This document shows positions 44,487-58,071 of a stretch of DNA of 64,000 bases, piece after piece. The notes under the pieces are model-generated. The model made no database searches, had not been told where the DNA came from, and worked only from the letters and a program-made list of their open reading frames with translations. The DNA comes from Hedera helix (taxonomy: Eukaryota > Streptophyta > Magnoliopsida > Apiales > Araliaceae). The stretch's first letter is position 1. Each line of letters begins with the position of its first letter. The position numbers were made by a program, and so were the translations under genes. Location of the stretch: contig OX359282.1 of assembly GCA_947179155.2 (NCBI GenBank), positions 9,151,533-9,215,532 of the forward strand, written 5' to 3'.

Positions 44487-45904
44487 AATCATAATAATAA
44501 TAATAATAGTAATAATAATAATAATAATTGTTTGTAACATAATTAAAAATGAAAAAAATATTTTGTAAAGATACTTAAATGTATTTTGGAAGGAACAAGA
44601 AAGATGTTATATACTATATATTACCATGATCAGAATATTTTTACTTGTACAAGTTTATGTATAATTTTGTTAAGAACGAAAGGATTTCAAATTCGCCTAA
44701 GAGAAAGAAAATGTGTAAAACTTAATTAATTAATTAATTAATTATTTATTCCTTTATTTTATTTAATTAGTTCCAACGGAGGTAATTTAACGAGTCAGTT
44801 TTGCAATATAATTTTAGGTATTACATTGCTTAATCCAGGTACGGATTCCTTACTCCTTCAGCGATATTTCTTTAATTTTAAGTTTATTCGTTTTGTCTCT
44901 CGATTAGAATTCAGATATTATTTCAATATATTATTCATAGTCAAATGCTTATGATAGAATTGTTTGCTTTTAGATATTCGAAAATACATAACTTTTACTC
45001 TTTGGACATAGAAAGCATGTCTAGTATTCATTCTGATTCTGTAGAACATGCTAATATATATTTTGAGGACTTTGTGTTGATTCGTTTCAGTTTAGCATGT
45101 GCGTATTAAAATCCCTTTTGTTTGTATTGTGTCACATATATTGTGACATGATATTTTTGTTAGAATGTACCGTAGGGTATACCTGAGCTATAACCACTTG
45201 TAGGGGTACCACATGCATGTCCTCTTGACATCGAGGCATGACACTTCCGTGGTGGTGCGATTAGTCCACGATATCTCCATTTTGTGTGCTCCGATGGGAG
45301 TTGGGCAATTGGTGTTTTGTTGTGGGAGGCGTATGGGTTGACCCTAGTTTTCTGTTCTGTTCTGTTCTGCGGTTTGGTGTTGTTTATATCGAACACACCT
45401 TCCGATTTTGCATACATTTGGATCTGTAGTCCAATGTGTGCCTGCCTGTGTGGCAGTGTTTTAACTTGTCTTTGTGACAAGGTATATTTTTGTTCTATTC
45501 TGAGTTCGGTATGAAATAACCACAGACATTTGATTCAGCCTATTATGTTATTCAGATTAGTTTAGTTCAGATAGTTTTGTTATTCATTTTAGTTTTTATT
45601 TTCTTGCACTCTATATCCGTACTGGGCATTTGGCTCATGCTGTGTGTTTCTTCCGACAGGTAATTAGGGGGAGCAAGGGCAAGTGTGAAGAGAGCTTCCT
45701 TTATGTAAATAGTTTATATATTTTATGTATGATTTGATATTTTGGTTTCTAAGTATTGTAGTAATACTCAGACCGTGTTTTAGCGAGTTGGCAATTATCT
45801 ATTTAGACTATTCGGTTTCATATTCAAGTTTTGGAATCAGTTTATTAGTTTTGTTACGTTATATGTGTAACCTCTCTTTCCAGTTCGGGAAGGGGGTGTT
45901 TACA
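43952..45904 (+). repeat. Element E 5' LTR
   Basis: The start (GGTAATACCC) is the mutated form of TGTAATACCC at 50868. The end is GGGGGTGTTTACA directly before the primer site. Inside it a GAT/AAT microsatellite differs in length from that of the 3' LTR. The ORFs 45284-45514 and 45725-45964 are unsupported. Confidence 0.85.
44411..44528 (+). repeat. GAT then AAT microsatellite in the E 5' LTR
   Basis: A run of GAT triplets with one GCT interruption near 44441, followed by AAT triplets with some impurities. The partner in the 3' LTR is at 51329-51448 with a longer, purer AAT part. Confidence 0.85.
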
Positions 45905-45908
45905 GAGT

Positions 45909-45920
45909 TGGTATCAGAGC
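45909..45920 (+). other. Primer binding site, iMet tRNA (element E)
   Basis: TGGTATCAGAGC, a perfect match to the complement of the initiator-Met tRNA 3' end, four bases after the LTR. Confidence 0.9.
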
Positions 45921-46078
45921 TAAGGTTCTTTCTTGTAGAAAACCTATTTAGGTTCGACCTGTGAGTTATGGGTAGATTTCTGGTTATGTTTTATTTTGTT
46001 TGATATTCTATTAAGCTATAATATTAGTTTATATTTGAATTTGCCTCGAATCTATTTTCTTCCATCCGTTGTTTTTAG

Positions 46079-47395
46079 ATGACGCGTAGATTCGTTAGAT
46101 GTGCTATAAGGCGAGGTAATGGTAGAGGAAGAGGTGAGGCCCAACCCAATGTGCAACCGGATGTGCAACATAATAATCTGGATATGGCAGCCTTGGTAAA
46201 TAAAGTAGATAATCAGGCTTTACTGCAGTTAGTGGCACAAGTCGTTCAGGCGATACAGATGCAACAACAACTGCCAGAAAATTTTGATCAAGGAAACCCA
46301 GAAAATGGTGGTCCACAGGCAAATGAAGATGAAGGAAATGCAAATGGTATTTACCAGTTTGTGGTGCCAACGTATGTATGGTTAGAAAGGTTTCAGAAGC
46401 AGAGACCACATTCATTCAGTTCAGCTCCAACTCCAATCGAAGCAGCGAATTGGATTGCCCATCTAGAGAAGATCTTTGATGTGTTGGGGTGCTCGGATAA
46501 CCAAAGAGTGTTATTGGCTGCTTACAAATTAGATGGGGATGCGCAGAGATGGTGGAAAGCTATAAAAGTAACATAGGGTGATAGATTCGTCGAGGCACTT
46601 GCATGGGCATAATTTTGTGATGTCTTTTATCAACAGTATTTCTCAATTGCTGATAAAGAGGCATATGGTAGAGAGTTTCTATCTATTCAACAAAAGGATG
46701 ACAAGTCCATCACAGACTTCATGACAAGGATCACCAGGTTGGCAGGATTTGTAGGAACTTCAGCAGGGACTGCAGCAGAACAAGCAGAGAAATTTAAGTG
46801 GAGAATTCATTACAAGTATCGTCAACATCTCGTAAACACTAAGTTTGAAGATGTATCGGCAGTGGCTAATGCAACCAAGAATATTAAGATGGAGCAACAG
46901 GACTTTCGGTCTTCTAAAGCGGAAGGGAGTTGAAAGAGGGACAGAGATGACCAACAGGGTCAAGTTTCAAGTCAACATGGGATGAATCAAGGTGGTCAGT
47001 GGAACAGGAACTGTGGTGGTCAGTAGGGGTAATGGCGTGGCTAGAATCAGAATAGGGGTTAACCGTTGCCTCAGCAAGGCCAAAATCGTCAGCTTCAGCT
47101 ACCTTAGCAAGGTCAAAATTGCCAACAGTGGCAGAATCATCATCAGAGGCAGAATCAAGGTCGTTACTCAGGGCCAGTTGGTGGGGGTAACCCTAATCTT
47201 ATTCCTATTACTCCTTGCGCAATTTGTGGGGCAAATCATCCGGGAAGGCAGTGTCATAGAGTTACTGGTGCGTGCTTCTTATGTGGACAGATGGTTCACA
47301 TTGCTAGAGATTGTACTTGGCCACGTGGTAATGGTGGAGGCGGTGGTAATGGAGGTCAGTGTCAGGGTGGTCGAGTGTTTGCATTGACATTTAAC
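46079..47395 (+). pseudogene. gag: Element E Gag, broken by stops
   Basis: The start is the first ATG after the primer site. It opens with an Arg-rich segment, then the Gag core with FQKQRPHSFSSAPTPIEAAN, WIAHLEKIFDVLGCSDNQRV and LDGDAQRWW, stopped at 46574-46576. The same frame continues with DFMTRITRLAGF, a Gln/Asn-rich linker with more stops (about 47024-47110), and two zinc knuckles at about 47216-47310: CAICGANHPGRQC (CX2CX3HX4C) and CFLCGQMVHIARDC (CX2CX4HX4C, with the usual Gly before His changed to Val). A frame change between about 47390 and 47405 separates it from the protease. Confidence 0.88.
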
Positions 47396-47402
47396 CAAGC
47401 GC

Positions 47403-50400
47403 AGGTGCGCCAGGTACTATTTCTGGCAATATTTTAGTTGGTGGTTGCGAGGCTTCTGTTTTATTTGATACTGGTTCTACTCATTCTATTGTTGCTCAGT
47501 CTTTTGTTCGGCATCTTGGCGTACCATCTCAGTCCTTAGACTATGTTATGTCTATTGCTACCCCGATGGGGACTTCTGTTGTCATTTTTGATTTGTATCG
47601 AGAGTGTCCAATTAGTTTTGGAGATAATATTCGTAGGGCTAATCTTCTTCTGATGGGTATGTATGATTTCGATATTATTCTTGGGATGGACTGGTTGGAT
47701 AAACACCAGGCCAATGTCGATTGTCAGGCGAGAAAGGTCATATTTGGAGATGTGAAGTATGCAGAGTTCGTATTTCAGGGTTCACGACCGAGTAAGGTGG
47801 TGAACTTGATTTCAGCTTTAAAGGCTGGGAAGTTGGTGGCAAAGGGTTGTGAGGCGTATTTGGCATTTGTGAAGGATACTTCTATAGGTGAGTCTCGTAT
47901 TGAAGATGTTCCAATTGTTCGTGATTTTCTCTATGTGTTTCCTGAGGGATTGTCTGGGTTGCCACCGCCATGGGAAGTTGAGTTCACTATTGAACTTATT
48001 TCTGCTACGGAGCCTATCTTTAAGGCGCCGTATAGAATGGCACCGTTGGAGTTACATGAGTTAAAAGATCAATTGCAAGAATTGTTAGATCGTGGTGTGA
48101 TTAAGCCAAGTGTTTCGCCGTGGGGTGCTCCAGTTTTGTTTGTAAAGAAGAAAGATGGGATAAGGTTATACATAGATTATAGGGAGTTGAAGAAGATTAC
48201 CATCAGGAATCGGTATCCATTACTGAGAATTGATGACTTGTTTGACCAACTTCAAGGGGCGAAGTATTTTTCGAAGATAAACCTGAGGCCAGGTTATCAT
48301 CAGCTGAGGGTGAGGGATGAGGATATCTCTAAGACAGCTTTTCGCACTCGCTATGGGCATTACGAGTTTCTGGTGATGCCATTCGGGTTGACAAATACTC
48401 CCGCGGTGTTTATGGATTTGATGAATCGGGTGTTCAGGGAGTACTTGGACCAATTTGTCATTGTCTTTATTGATGACATTTTGGTTTACTCCAAGTCTAG
48501 GGAAGAGCATGAGGAGCATCTTCGCACATTTTTGGGGATTTTGCAAAAAGAGAAGTTATATGCTAAATTCTCCAAATGTGAGTTTTGGTTGGAGCAGGTT
48601 GCATTCTTGGGTCACGTTGTGTCTACTGAAGGCATTAAGGTATATCCTGCAAAGGTTGAGGCTGTCACTAGTTGGCCGAGACCTACTACGGTGATGGAGG
48701 TTAGGAGTTTCTTGGGTTTGGCAGGGTACTATAGGTGATTTGTGGAAGGATTTTCTTTGCTTGCCTTTCCATTGACTCAGTTGATGAGGAAGGGCACGAA
48801 GTTTGTGTGGAATGAGGAGCGTGAGAAGAGCTTTGAAGAATTGAAGAAACGACTTGTGACAGCTTCAATACTTACATTACCATCGGGCACAGGAGGTTAC
48901 CAAATTTTTAGTGATGCTTCTAAAAAGGGCTTGGGATGTGTTTTGATGCAGCACGGTAAGGTGATTGCTCATGCTTCTAGGTAGCTTAAACCTTATGAGG
49001 TGAACTACCCCACTCATGATTTAGAGTTGGCGGGAGTAATCTTTGCCTTAAAATTTTGGAGGCACTATTTGTATGGAGAGAGTTGTGATATCTTTACCGA
49101 TCACAAAAGTCTTAAATACATTTTCACTCAAAATGAGCTCAACATGAGGCAAAGGCGTTGGTTGGAGCTTCTAAGAGATTATGATGCGAGAATTCAGTAT
49201 CACCAGGGAAAAGCGAATGTGGTTGCAGATGCTCTTAGCCGAAAGAGTTCAGGGAGTGTAGCAGCCCTTATTACACAACATCAGCTTGTTGAGGATATGG
49301 AGCGACTAGAGTTGGAGTTGTATGTTCAAGGTTCAGATGGACATTTAGCAGGTATGAGAGTAGAGCCCTCTCTTATTTTACGGGTTAAAGAAGCTCAGAA
49401 AAAAGATGGGGAGTTGTGGGCAATGACGCATAACTTGGAGGAGGGCAAACAACCCGAGTTTCATATTGATGACCATGGTGTGATTTGGTTGGGCAAACGG
49501 TTATGTGTGCCGTTAGATTCAACCATTCGGAAAGCAGTATTGGTTGAAGCTCATAGTTCACCATTTTCTATTCATTCGGGTTCTACGAAGATGTACAGAG
49601 ATTTAAAGGAAATTTTTTGGTGGAATGGGATGAAGCGAGATGTGGCCGAATATGTTGGGAAGTGCCTCATTTGTCAACAAGTGAAGATAGAACATCAACG
49701 AGCTAGTGGACTGCTGCAACAATTAGACATTCCAGTTTAGAAGTGGGATAATATCACAATGGATTTTGTGACTGGTTTGCCAAAGACTTTAAGGAAGAAT
49801 GATGTCATTTGGGTTGTGGTGGATCGGTTGACAAAATCAACACATTTCTTAGCTATCCATGAAGGATACTCGGTGGACAGGTTGGCACAGATCTTTCAGT
49901 AGAAAATTATTAGACTTCATGGTACTCTGGTGTCTATTGTTTCAGATCGGGACCCACAGTTCACTTCATGGTTCTGGAAAGGGTTTCAACGAGCTTAGGG
50001 CACTCGACTCAAGTTCTGTACTTCTTTCCATCCACAAATTGATGGGCAATTTGAACGGACTATTCAGATGTTAGAGGACATGTTAAGGTCTTCTACACTT
50101 GAGTGGTCGGGTAATTGGGATGATTACTTGAGCCTAGTTGAGTTTGCTTATAACAACAGCTAGCATGCGAGTATTGGAAAGGCTTTGTTTGAGGCATTAT
50201 ATGGTAAGAAGTGTCGGGCACCAACTTGTTGGGATGAGGTTGGTGAGAAGGCCATAGAAGGGCCTGAGTTAGTTCAAATAACTACGGAGAAGGTAGCGGT
50301 GGCTAAGGAAAAATTGCAACCGGCTTGATTACAACAGAAGAGTTATGTTGATAAACATAATTGGACGTTAGAGTTTAAACCTGGTGAGCATGTATTTTTA

Positions 50401-50802
50401 AAAGTTTCTCCCTGGAAGGGCATTTGGCGATTCGGGTTAAAAGGGAAATTTAGTCCACGTTATATTGGCCCATTCAAGATTTTGGAGAGAGTTGGTGAGG
50501 TTGCATATCGGTTATCTTTGCATCCACAACTAGCTTATGTGTATAATGTGTTTCATGTGTCGGTGTTGAGGAGTTATCATTATCATCTGTTGCATGTGGT
50601 GCAATATCCGTTTGATAAAATTCGGGGTGATCTTACTTGTGAAGAGCAAGCCAAGGCGATTTTGGATCGTCAAGAACGGATTATGAGGAGAAAGACAATT
50701 CCATTTGTTAAGGTTTTGTGGATGAATCATTCAAAGCGGGAAGCTATTTGGGAGATGGAGGAGTCTATTCGAGCAGAGTATCCGCATCTTTTTGATAATT
50801 AG
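47403..50802 (+). pseudogene. pol: Element E pol: protease, RT, RNase H, integrase, chromodomain
   Basis: A single frame of about 1,130 codons with seven stops (48736, 48982, 49738, 49900, 49996, 50161, 50326). The protease active site LFDTGSTHS is at 47461-47487, then ILGMDWLDKHQANVDC. In RT the first catalytic Asp is Asn (FSKINLRPGYHQ, codon 48280-48282), while VFIDDILVYSK is intact. RNase H has IFSDASKKGLGCVL and IFTDHKSLKYI. Integrase has the HHCC finger (HSSPFSIHSGSTKMYRDL, CLICQQVK), TMDFVTGLP, SDRDPQF and GQFERT. The chromodomain (50640-50800) has RQERIMRRKTIPFVKVLW and ends in YPHLFDN at a natural stop. Confidence 0.92.
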
Positions 50803-50831
50803 GTACATTTTATTTTTATTTTATTTTATTG

Positions 50832-50867
50832 ATTCCGGGGATAGAATCCTCGTTAAGGGGGAAGTAA
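50832..50867 (+). other. Polypurine tract and upstream motif (element E)
   Basis: ATTCCGGGGATAGAATCCTC then AAGGGGGAAGTAA before the LTR start TGTAATACCC. Confidence 0.75.
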
Positions 50868-51328
50868 TGTAATACCCACTCCTTTCCATGGTCCCACATC
50901 ACCCATTTTAAAAGTCATCCTCCCTTCCTTCACCTATATATATGACCCTACTACTTTCCATTTAGAACATCCAAACAATAAGGACCTCCCATTGTAAGAA
51001 ATGACCTTGTTGTGTGAGGGGCTTTTAAGTAAGAACCTCCCTAGTTAAATATTTTATTTTCCTTCTTTGGATTTTGAGTATTGATATAAGCCCAAATTTC
51101 TTTTGATTTTCTTTGGAGAGAGTGGATCTCTTCTTAATTTCGGGTATGTCTCTTTTTCTTTCTTTGTGTAATTATTTAATTTTCTGTATTAGTTTTAATT
51201 TTATAGCCTTAATTTTTGTATGTTATTTAGTTTGTTAGTATATATATTTTGGATATATATCTTTGTTAGTAATTAGCATTTTGGGATATTAAATTATTAT
51301 TTTTGTAACTTTAGAGTTTTGACATAAT

Positions 51329-51381
<53 letters not shown>

Positions 51382-51383
51382 AC

Positions 51384-51448
<65 letters not shown>

Positions 51449-52266
51449 TTTATTTGTAACATAATTAAAAATGAAAAGAATATTTTGTAAATATACTTAA
51501 ATGTATTTTGGAATGAGCAAGAAATATGTTATATACTATATATTACCATGATCAGAATATTTTTACATGTACAAGTTTATGTAGAATTTTGTTAAGAACG
51601 AAAGGATTTTAAATTCGCCTAAGAGAAAAAAAATGTGTAAAACTTAATCAATTATTTATTTATTTATTTATTCCTTTATTTTGTTTAATTAGTTCCAACG
51701 GAGAGAATTTAACGAGTCAGTTTTGCAATATAATTTCGGGTATTACATTGCTTAATCCAGGTACGGATTCCGTACTCCTTTAGCGATATTTCTTTAATTT
51801 TAAGTTTTTTCGTTTTGTCTCTCGATTAGAATTCAGATATTATTTCAATATATTATTCATAGTCAAATGCTTATGATAGAATTGTTTGCTTTTAGATATT
51901 CGAAAATATATAACTTGTACTCTTTGGGCATAGAGAGCATGTCTAGTATTCATTCTGATTCTGTAGAACATGCTAATATATATTTTGAGGACTTTGTGTT
52001 GATTCATTTCGGTTTAGCATGTGCGTATTAGAACCCATTTCGTTTGTATTGTGCTGCATATATTGTGACATGATATTTTTATTAGAATGTACCGTAGGGT
52101 ATACCTGAGTTATAACCATCTGTGGGGGTACCACAGGCATGTCCTCTTGACACCGAGGCATAACACTTCCGTGGCGGTGTGATTAGTCCACAGCGTCTCC
52201 ATTTTGTGTGCTCCGATGGGAGTTGGCCAATAGGTGTTTTGTTGTGGGAAGCGTATGGGTCGACCC
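50868..52266 (+). repeat. Element E 3' LTR, truncated
   Basis: Alignable with 43952-45343 of the 5' LTR up to GGGTCGACCCTA. The last 560 bp, including the LTR end, are missing. The break is followed by a C-family LTR interior. Confidence 0.85.
51329..51448 (+). repeat. GAT then AAT microsatellite in the E 3' LTR
   Basis: About seventeen GAT triplets, ACTAAT, then about twenty AAT triplets. The AAT part is longer and purer than in the 5' LTR, so the two copies changed length after insertion. Confidence 0.85.
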
Positions 52267-54375
<2,109 letters not shown>

Positions 54376-54432
54376 ACTTGTGGTTATTATAGACGTCATG
54401 TTGTTTGTTTATTTTCTATTTGTGGTTGTAGG

Positions 54433-55240
54433 ATGCCTGAGGGAGGGGAGTCCAGTTAGCATGTTGTTGAGGAGGAGTTGTATAGGGCTAAGCTGGAGAC
54501 AGAGACTAAGGGCGATTCCGATGATCACATAGTTAATACTGAGGAGCCAGTACGAGGTGGCGTGATGCTAGTTGACAGTGATGCTAAGGGTGATGAAGAG
54601 GATACTCAGGTTGCTGAGACAGACCCCGAAGAGGGGGAGGATTAGGTAGTGGCTAAGGCTTTGGAGGACAGATCTCTGGTGTTTCACCCTTTTGAGGATG
54701 ACTTACTCGGGAATATGCAGATCGCATTATTAAGCAGGATGCAAAGTTAGATGAGCAAGAGGCTCGGATTACTGAGCTGGAGGCTGAGGTGCATAAGCGC
54801 CATTAGACTACTACCCTACTGGGGGTTATGGTACATCACCTCCTCGAGAGGAATGTAAACTTGGTCGGTGAGCTGGAGCAATCCGAGATCCGAGTTGAGG
54901 GATTCCGAATGGAGAGAGATAAATTACAAACAAAGTTGGCAGAGATGACAGATGAGTTTGACTTGGAGATAGTGGATAAGATCCGAATATCTGATGAGTG
55001 GTTGAAGGCATCCAGGAGGGCAAATAAGCTTTAGACCGAGGTTAGGACTAGAGCAGTCAGGTTTGATTCACTCAGTTTCGCCATAGATATAGCCTTTTGT
55101 AGGCTGAGGAGTAGGATTCGGAGGTATCCCCAATAGAAGGACTTGAGTCACCGCACAGTGAGCCGCGGGGTAGTTGACAGGATCGGCCAGGATCGGCCGG
55201 CAGGAGCACAAGGATGATGTGTATCGTGGGATGCACCACC
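54433..55240 (+). pseudogene. Decayed ORF with a coiled-coil segment, unknown family
   Basis: An ATG at 54433, just after a pyrimidine-rich stretch ending TTGTAG, opens an acidic frame that stops after eight codons but continues with Glu/Asp-rich sequence. After a frame change, the segment 54730-55034 reads as a heptad-like helix: DEQEARITELEAEVHK, then LVGELEQSEIRVEGF and RDKLQTKLAEMTDEFDLE. Several stops follow. It is on the same strand as, and 400 bp before, the Gag at 55662, so it could be an extra upstream ORF of the same element. It could also be a captured host fragment. I do not recognise the family. Confidence 0.45.
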
Positions 55241-55661
55241 ACTAGTTATGTTGTTGTTCGTATCTTGTATATAGATGCATATGGTTCTTGCTTTTGTTTA
55301 TAATAGGGACGGGTATATGTTGTAAATCCCAGTACTTTTGTTTTACTTATAGGATAGTAATGTTAGCCCCGACTTTTGTTTGCCTTCGGGGAAGGTAGAT
55401 GTCAATCCCCACTTTTTGAACACTTAGGGGGGGATAGATACTAGTGTTAGGTGATGGTGTAGGCATTTATAGAAGTATACCACCGGTTGTCATTGATGTA
55501 CTAAACAGTGGTATATGAATATAAATGTTGTTATATTACATGACTTGCTATGTATGATTCATTCTTTAATCCCTAAATGTTCAACATTAATAAAAACGTT
55601 GCATAATAAATAAGACCAAAAATATAATGAATTAATGTAAGGTTTTGTTTAATAACAGATA
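55241..55661 (+). other. Spacer before a decayed Gag
   Basis: No coding frame. It contains three short repeats of the CCCGACTTTTG / CCCCACTTTTTG kind (about 55338-55415) and ends TTTTGTTTAATAACAG just before the Gag start, a shape like a plant 3' splice site. Confidence 0.4.
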
Positions 55662-56340
55662 ATGCCGTCAAGACGTGTACCCCAAAATCAATGTGTAGAA
55701 GAATCTGTAAACAACACTGAGGGACAGGCGGATCCAATGCGGGCCTTCGCTAACATGCTAGCAGAGGCAATGTAAGGTAGGCCACAAATGGCAGTGGAAC
55801 AACCAACTGGTCATTTGGCAAACTTTAAAGATTTCAAGTTAGTAGGACCACCAGATTTTCGTGGGTCTACAGATCATATAGAGTTCCAGACTTGGATTGA
55901 AGAAATGGAGAAGGTGTTCAAGGTCGCACGAGTGGCTAAAGAACAGAAGACATCGTTTTCCACCTTTATGCTGAAAAGTGAAGCAAACTATTGGTGGAAG
56001 GCAAACAAGGAAAGAGTTGGATAGGGCATTATTCTATGGGCGCGTTTCAAGGAACTGTTCTTCCAGAAGTATTTCCCCGATAGCATGCAAAACAGAATGG
56101 AGATAAAGTTCTTAAACTTGAAGCATTGAAATATGTCAGTTGCAGAGTACGCCTTAAAGTTCAATTAATGAGCCAGATTTTCTCCACATCAGATGGACAC
56201 CGAGGCCAGGAAAGCATGAAGATTTGAGCACGGTTTGAAACAAGGTTGTTGTTCTGAGAATCGACACATTCGCAATACTTCTAGAGAAGGCGATTATCGC
56301 AGAAGGAGGAAATGAGGCCTTGACTAAGTACAACTAAGAA
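55662..56340 (+). pseudogene. gag: Decayed Gag related to element F Gag
   Basis: The first 110 residues are clearly related to the F Gag on the minus strand at 63742: EESVNN, DPMRAFANMLAEAM, NFKDFKLVGPPDFRG, EEMEKVFKVARVAKEQK. Stops are at 55773 and 56022, and the downstream part (ARFKELFFQKYFP) has a further stop. No zinc knuckle or pol follows; a different repeat starts at 56365. Confidence 0.8.
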
Positions 56341-56364
56341 AGAGATAAGAAGAAGAAAAGCTAT

Positions 56365-58071
56365 TGTTGACGCCGGGAAAATCGTCTCCTATTAATAATT
56401 GTCCTTTCCAATTTTAACCTTTTGATTACGATGTGATTTTTGGAAAAGATCGGCACAAGTGTCGAAGGGATTTGAAAGATCGATTTTATGATGAGCCAAT
56501 TGACCAGAGTCGTCAATTGGTATATTTGAAATGGATGTACCAACTCATCTGATTTTTAATTTTCGTAATCGTAATGGCTCATATATGACTCTTAATTAAT
56601 TGATCTGCGAACCGAGATTCATAGAGTTTGGGGGCTTGCTTAAGCGAAGGGAAGGTGTTAGGCACCCCCCGACTTCCGTGAAAACACGGTTATCGCAATT
56701 TTGATGTTTTCCTATCCTTTTAAAATCTTAAAACATGAGTGTATGTGTGTGTGTGCTTAAATGAATGTTGTGGTCAATTTTGCATGAAAAAGCCGCGTTG
56801 ATTTTTCCTGTAGAAAACGTGCTTTATCTGGAAAGCGTTTTAGAACGTCTTTTGACCCATACACAAAGGCTTTGCTTTATAATAGATATAGATTTTAATT
56901 TCAAAAGCGATGAGATTTTTTATTAGGTGTCGGTTTAGAAAATAAGGGTTTTTAAACTTTCGTCAAATAGGAATCGAGACTATACATTTCCTTTGGACAG
57001 TAGAATGAAATAAAATGAAAACAAGTTCTAGGAGCTCTTTTACCCTTTGCACCAAAGTTTAATGAAAAAACGTTTATCTATTTTTTCAAAATTAATTTCT
57101 TATGATATTTAAAAAACATTTGCAGCCTTTTCGTTAAATAGGGATCGGCATTCATTCAACCTCTCGATTTTTTAGCCTTGTGATTCTAATACCCTACTTT
57201 GATTTACTTTTTGAAAATCTTTCTCATTTCACTTTTTTTCTTTTGAAACCGCTTTCCATGTCGCAAATCAAATCAAGCATTCACAAAAATGTGTCGGGCT
57301 ATTCATGGGCATGTGAGCTATCCAAATAACCCTAAACACCCACAATCACATATTTCACTATTACGGGGCCTTACCCCGATTTTGACTCGATATCGTTTTA
57401 AGGCCCGACATTTACATATGTACAATAAAGGCACATCGTCGTAACTACATATACCAAAAATTGTCCATCTTTGGAATTTGATCACAAGGATCTCATTCCT
57501 AGGCTCACAATCCCAAAACCACCACACAACAATAATACGGATACAATGGAAAACTCAATAACACAAGATTTACTACTACGCCTTAATAACCTAAAATATC
57601 AAGTCGAAACACTATGAACAATGCATTACCATCATAAGCTATATATCACCATACGAATATCATCGGGACATTAGGAGGAAATTTCATTCCGATGGAACCC
57701 TCACTAATCGTCCCTAATCCCTGGATCCTTACTAATACAACAAAAATACTACATTCGAACAACCCAACAACAAGGAATTATAAGAATAAAATAAGCTAAA
57801 ACTTCAAGAAATGTCTTTTTTCACCTTGCAATACTTCAAAAATCGCTTTATACTTCACTATCAAAGATATATAACACGAGATTGGATAAATATTGAAACT
57901 AAAAAATAGCAAACTCTCCCTTTTTGCCCAACCCGTGGGTTTCTCTCTCTAGATCTCGCTTTCTTTCTCTATCTCTTCCCTCATTTTTTTTTCTCTTTCT
58001 CTCGAATGAGAAACTGGATGTTGTATAGTGTTCTGAAGGCAGTCGCAGGTGCATCTGCGGTTGGCCGTAGG
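56365..58071 (+). repeat. LTR-like fragment of an unassigned family
   Basis: It begins TGTTGACGCCGGGAAAATCG. At about 56625-56675 it has GAGTTTGGGGGCTTGCTTAA and GGGAAGGTGTTAGGCACCCC, a word I know from widespread plant retroelement LTRs, possibly of Tat/Ogre type. No coding frame is seen. The right side is cut by element F at 58072. The small minus-strand ORFs at 57318-57527 and 57899-58120 have no recognisable domain. The family assignment is uncertain. Confidence 0.4.

Larger units (their letters stand above)
43952..52266 (+). mobile_element. Element E: Tekay/Del chromodomain retrotransposon, dead
   Basis: It has a 1,953 bp 5' LTR, a perfect iMet primer site, Gag with two zinc knuckles, a pol with the order protease-RT-RNase H-integrase-chromodomain, a polypurine tract and the first 1,399 bp of the 3' LTR. 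LTRs are about 91% identical over the first 200 bp by eye, so it is older than C and D. Pol is one frame with seven in-frame stops and no frameshift. Gag is separated from it by a frame change. The right end is cut at 52266 by a C-family LTR. Confidence 0.9.

Noticed and set aside
45284..45514. 76-residue ORF in the E LTR
   Set aside because: Non-conserved reading in the LTR; no domain.
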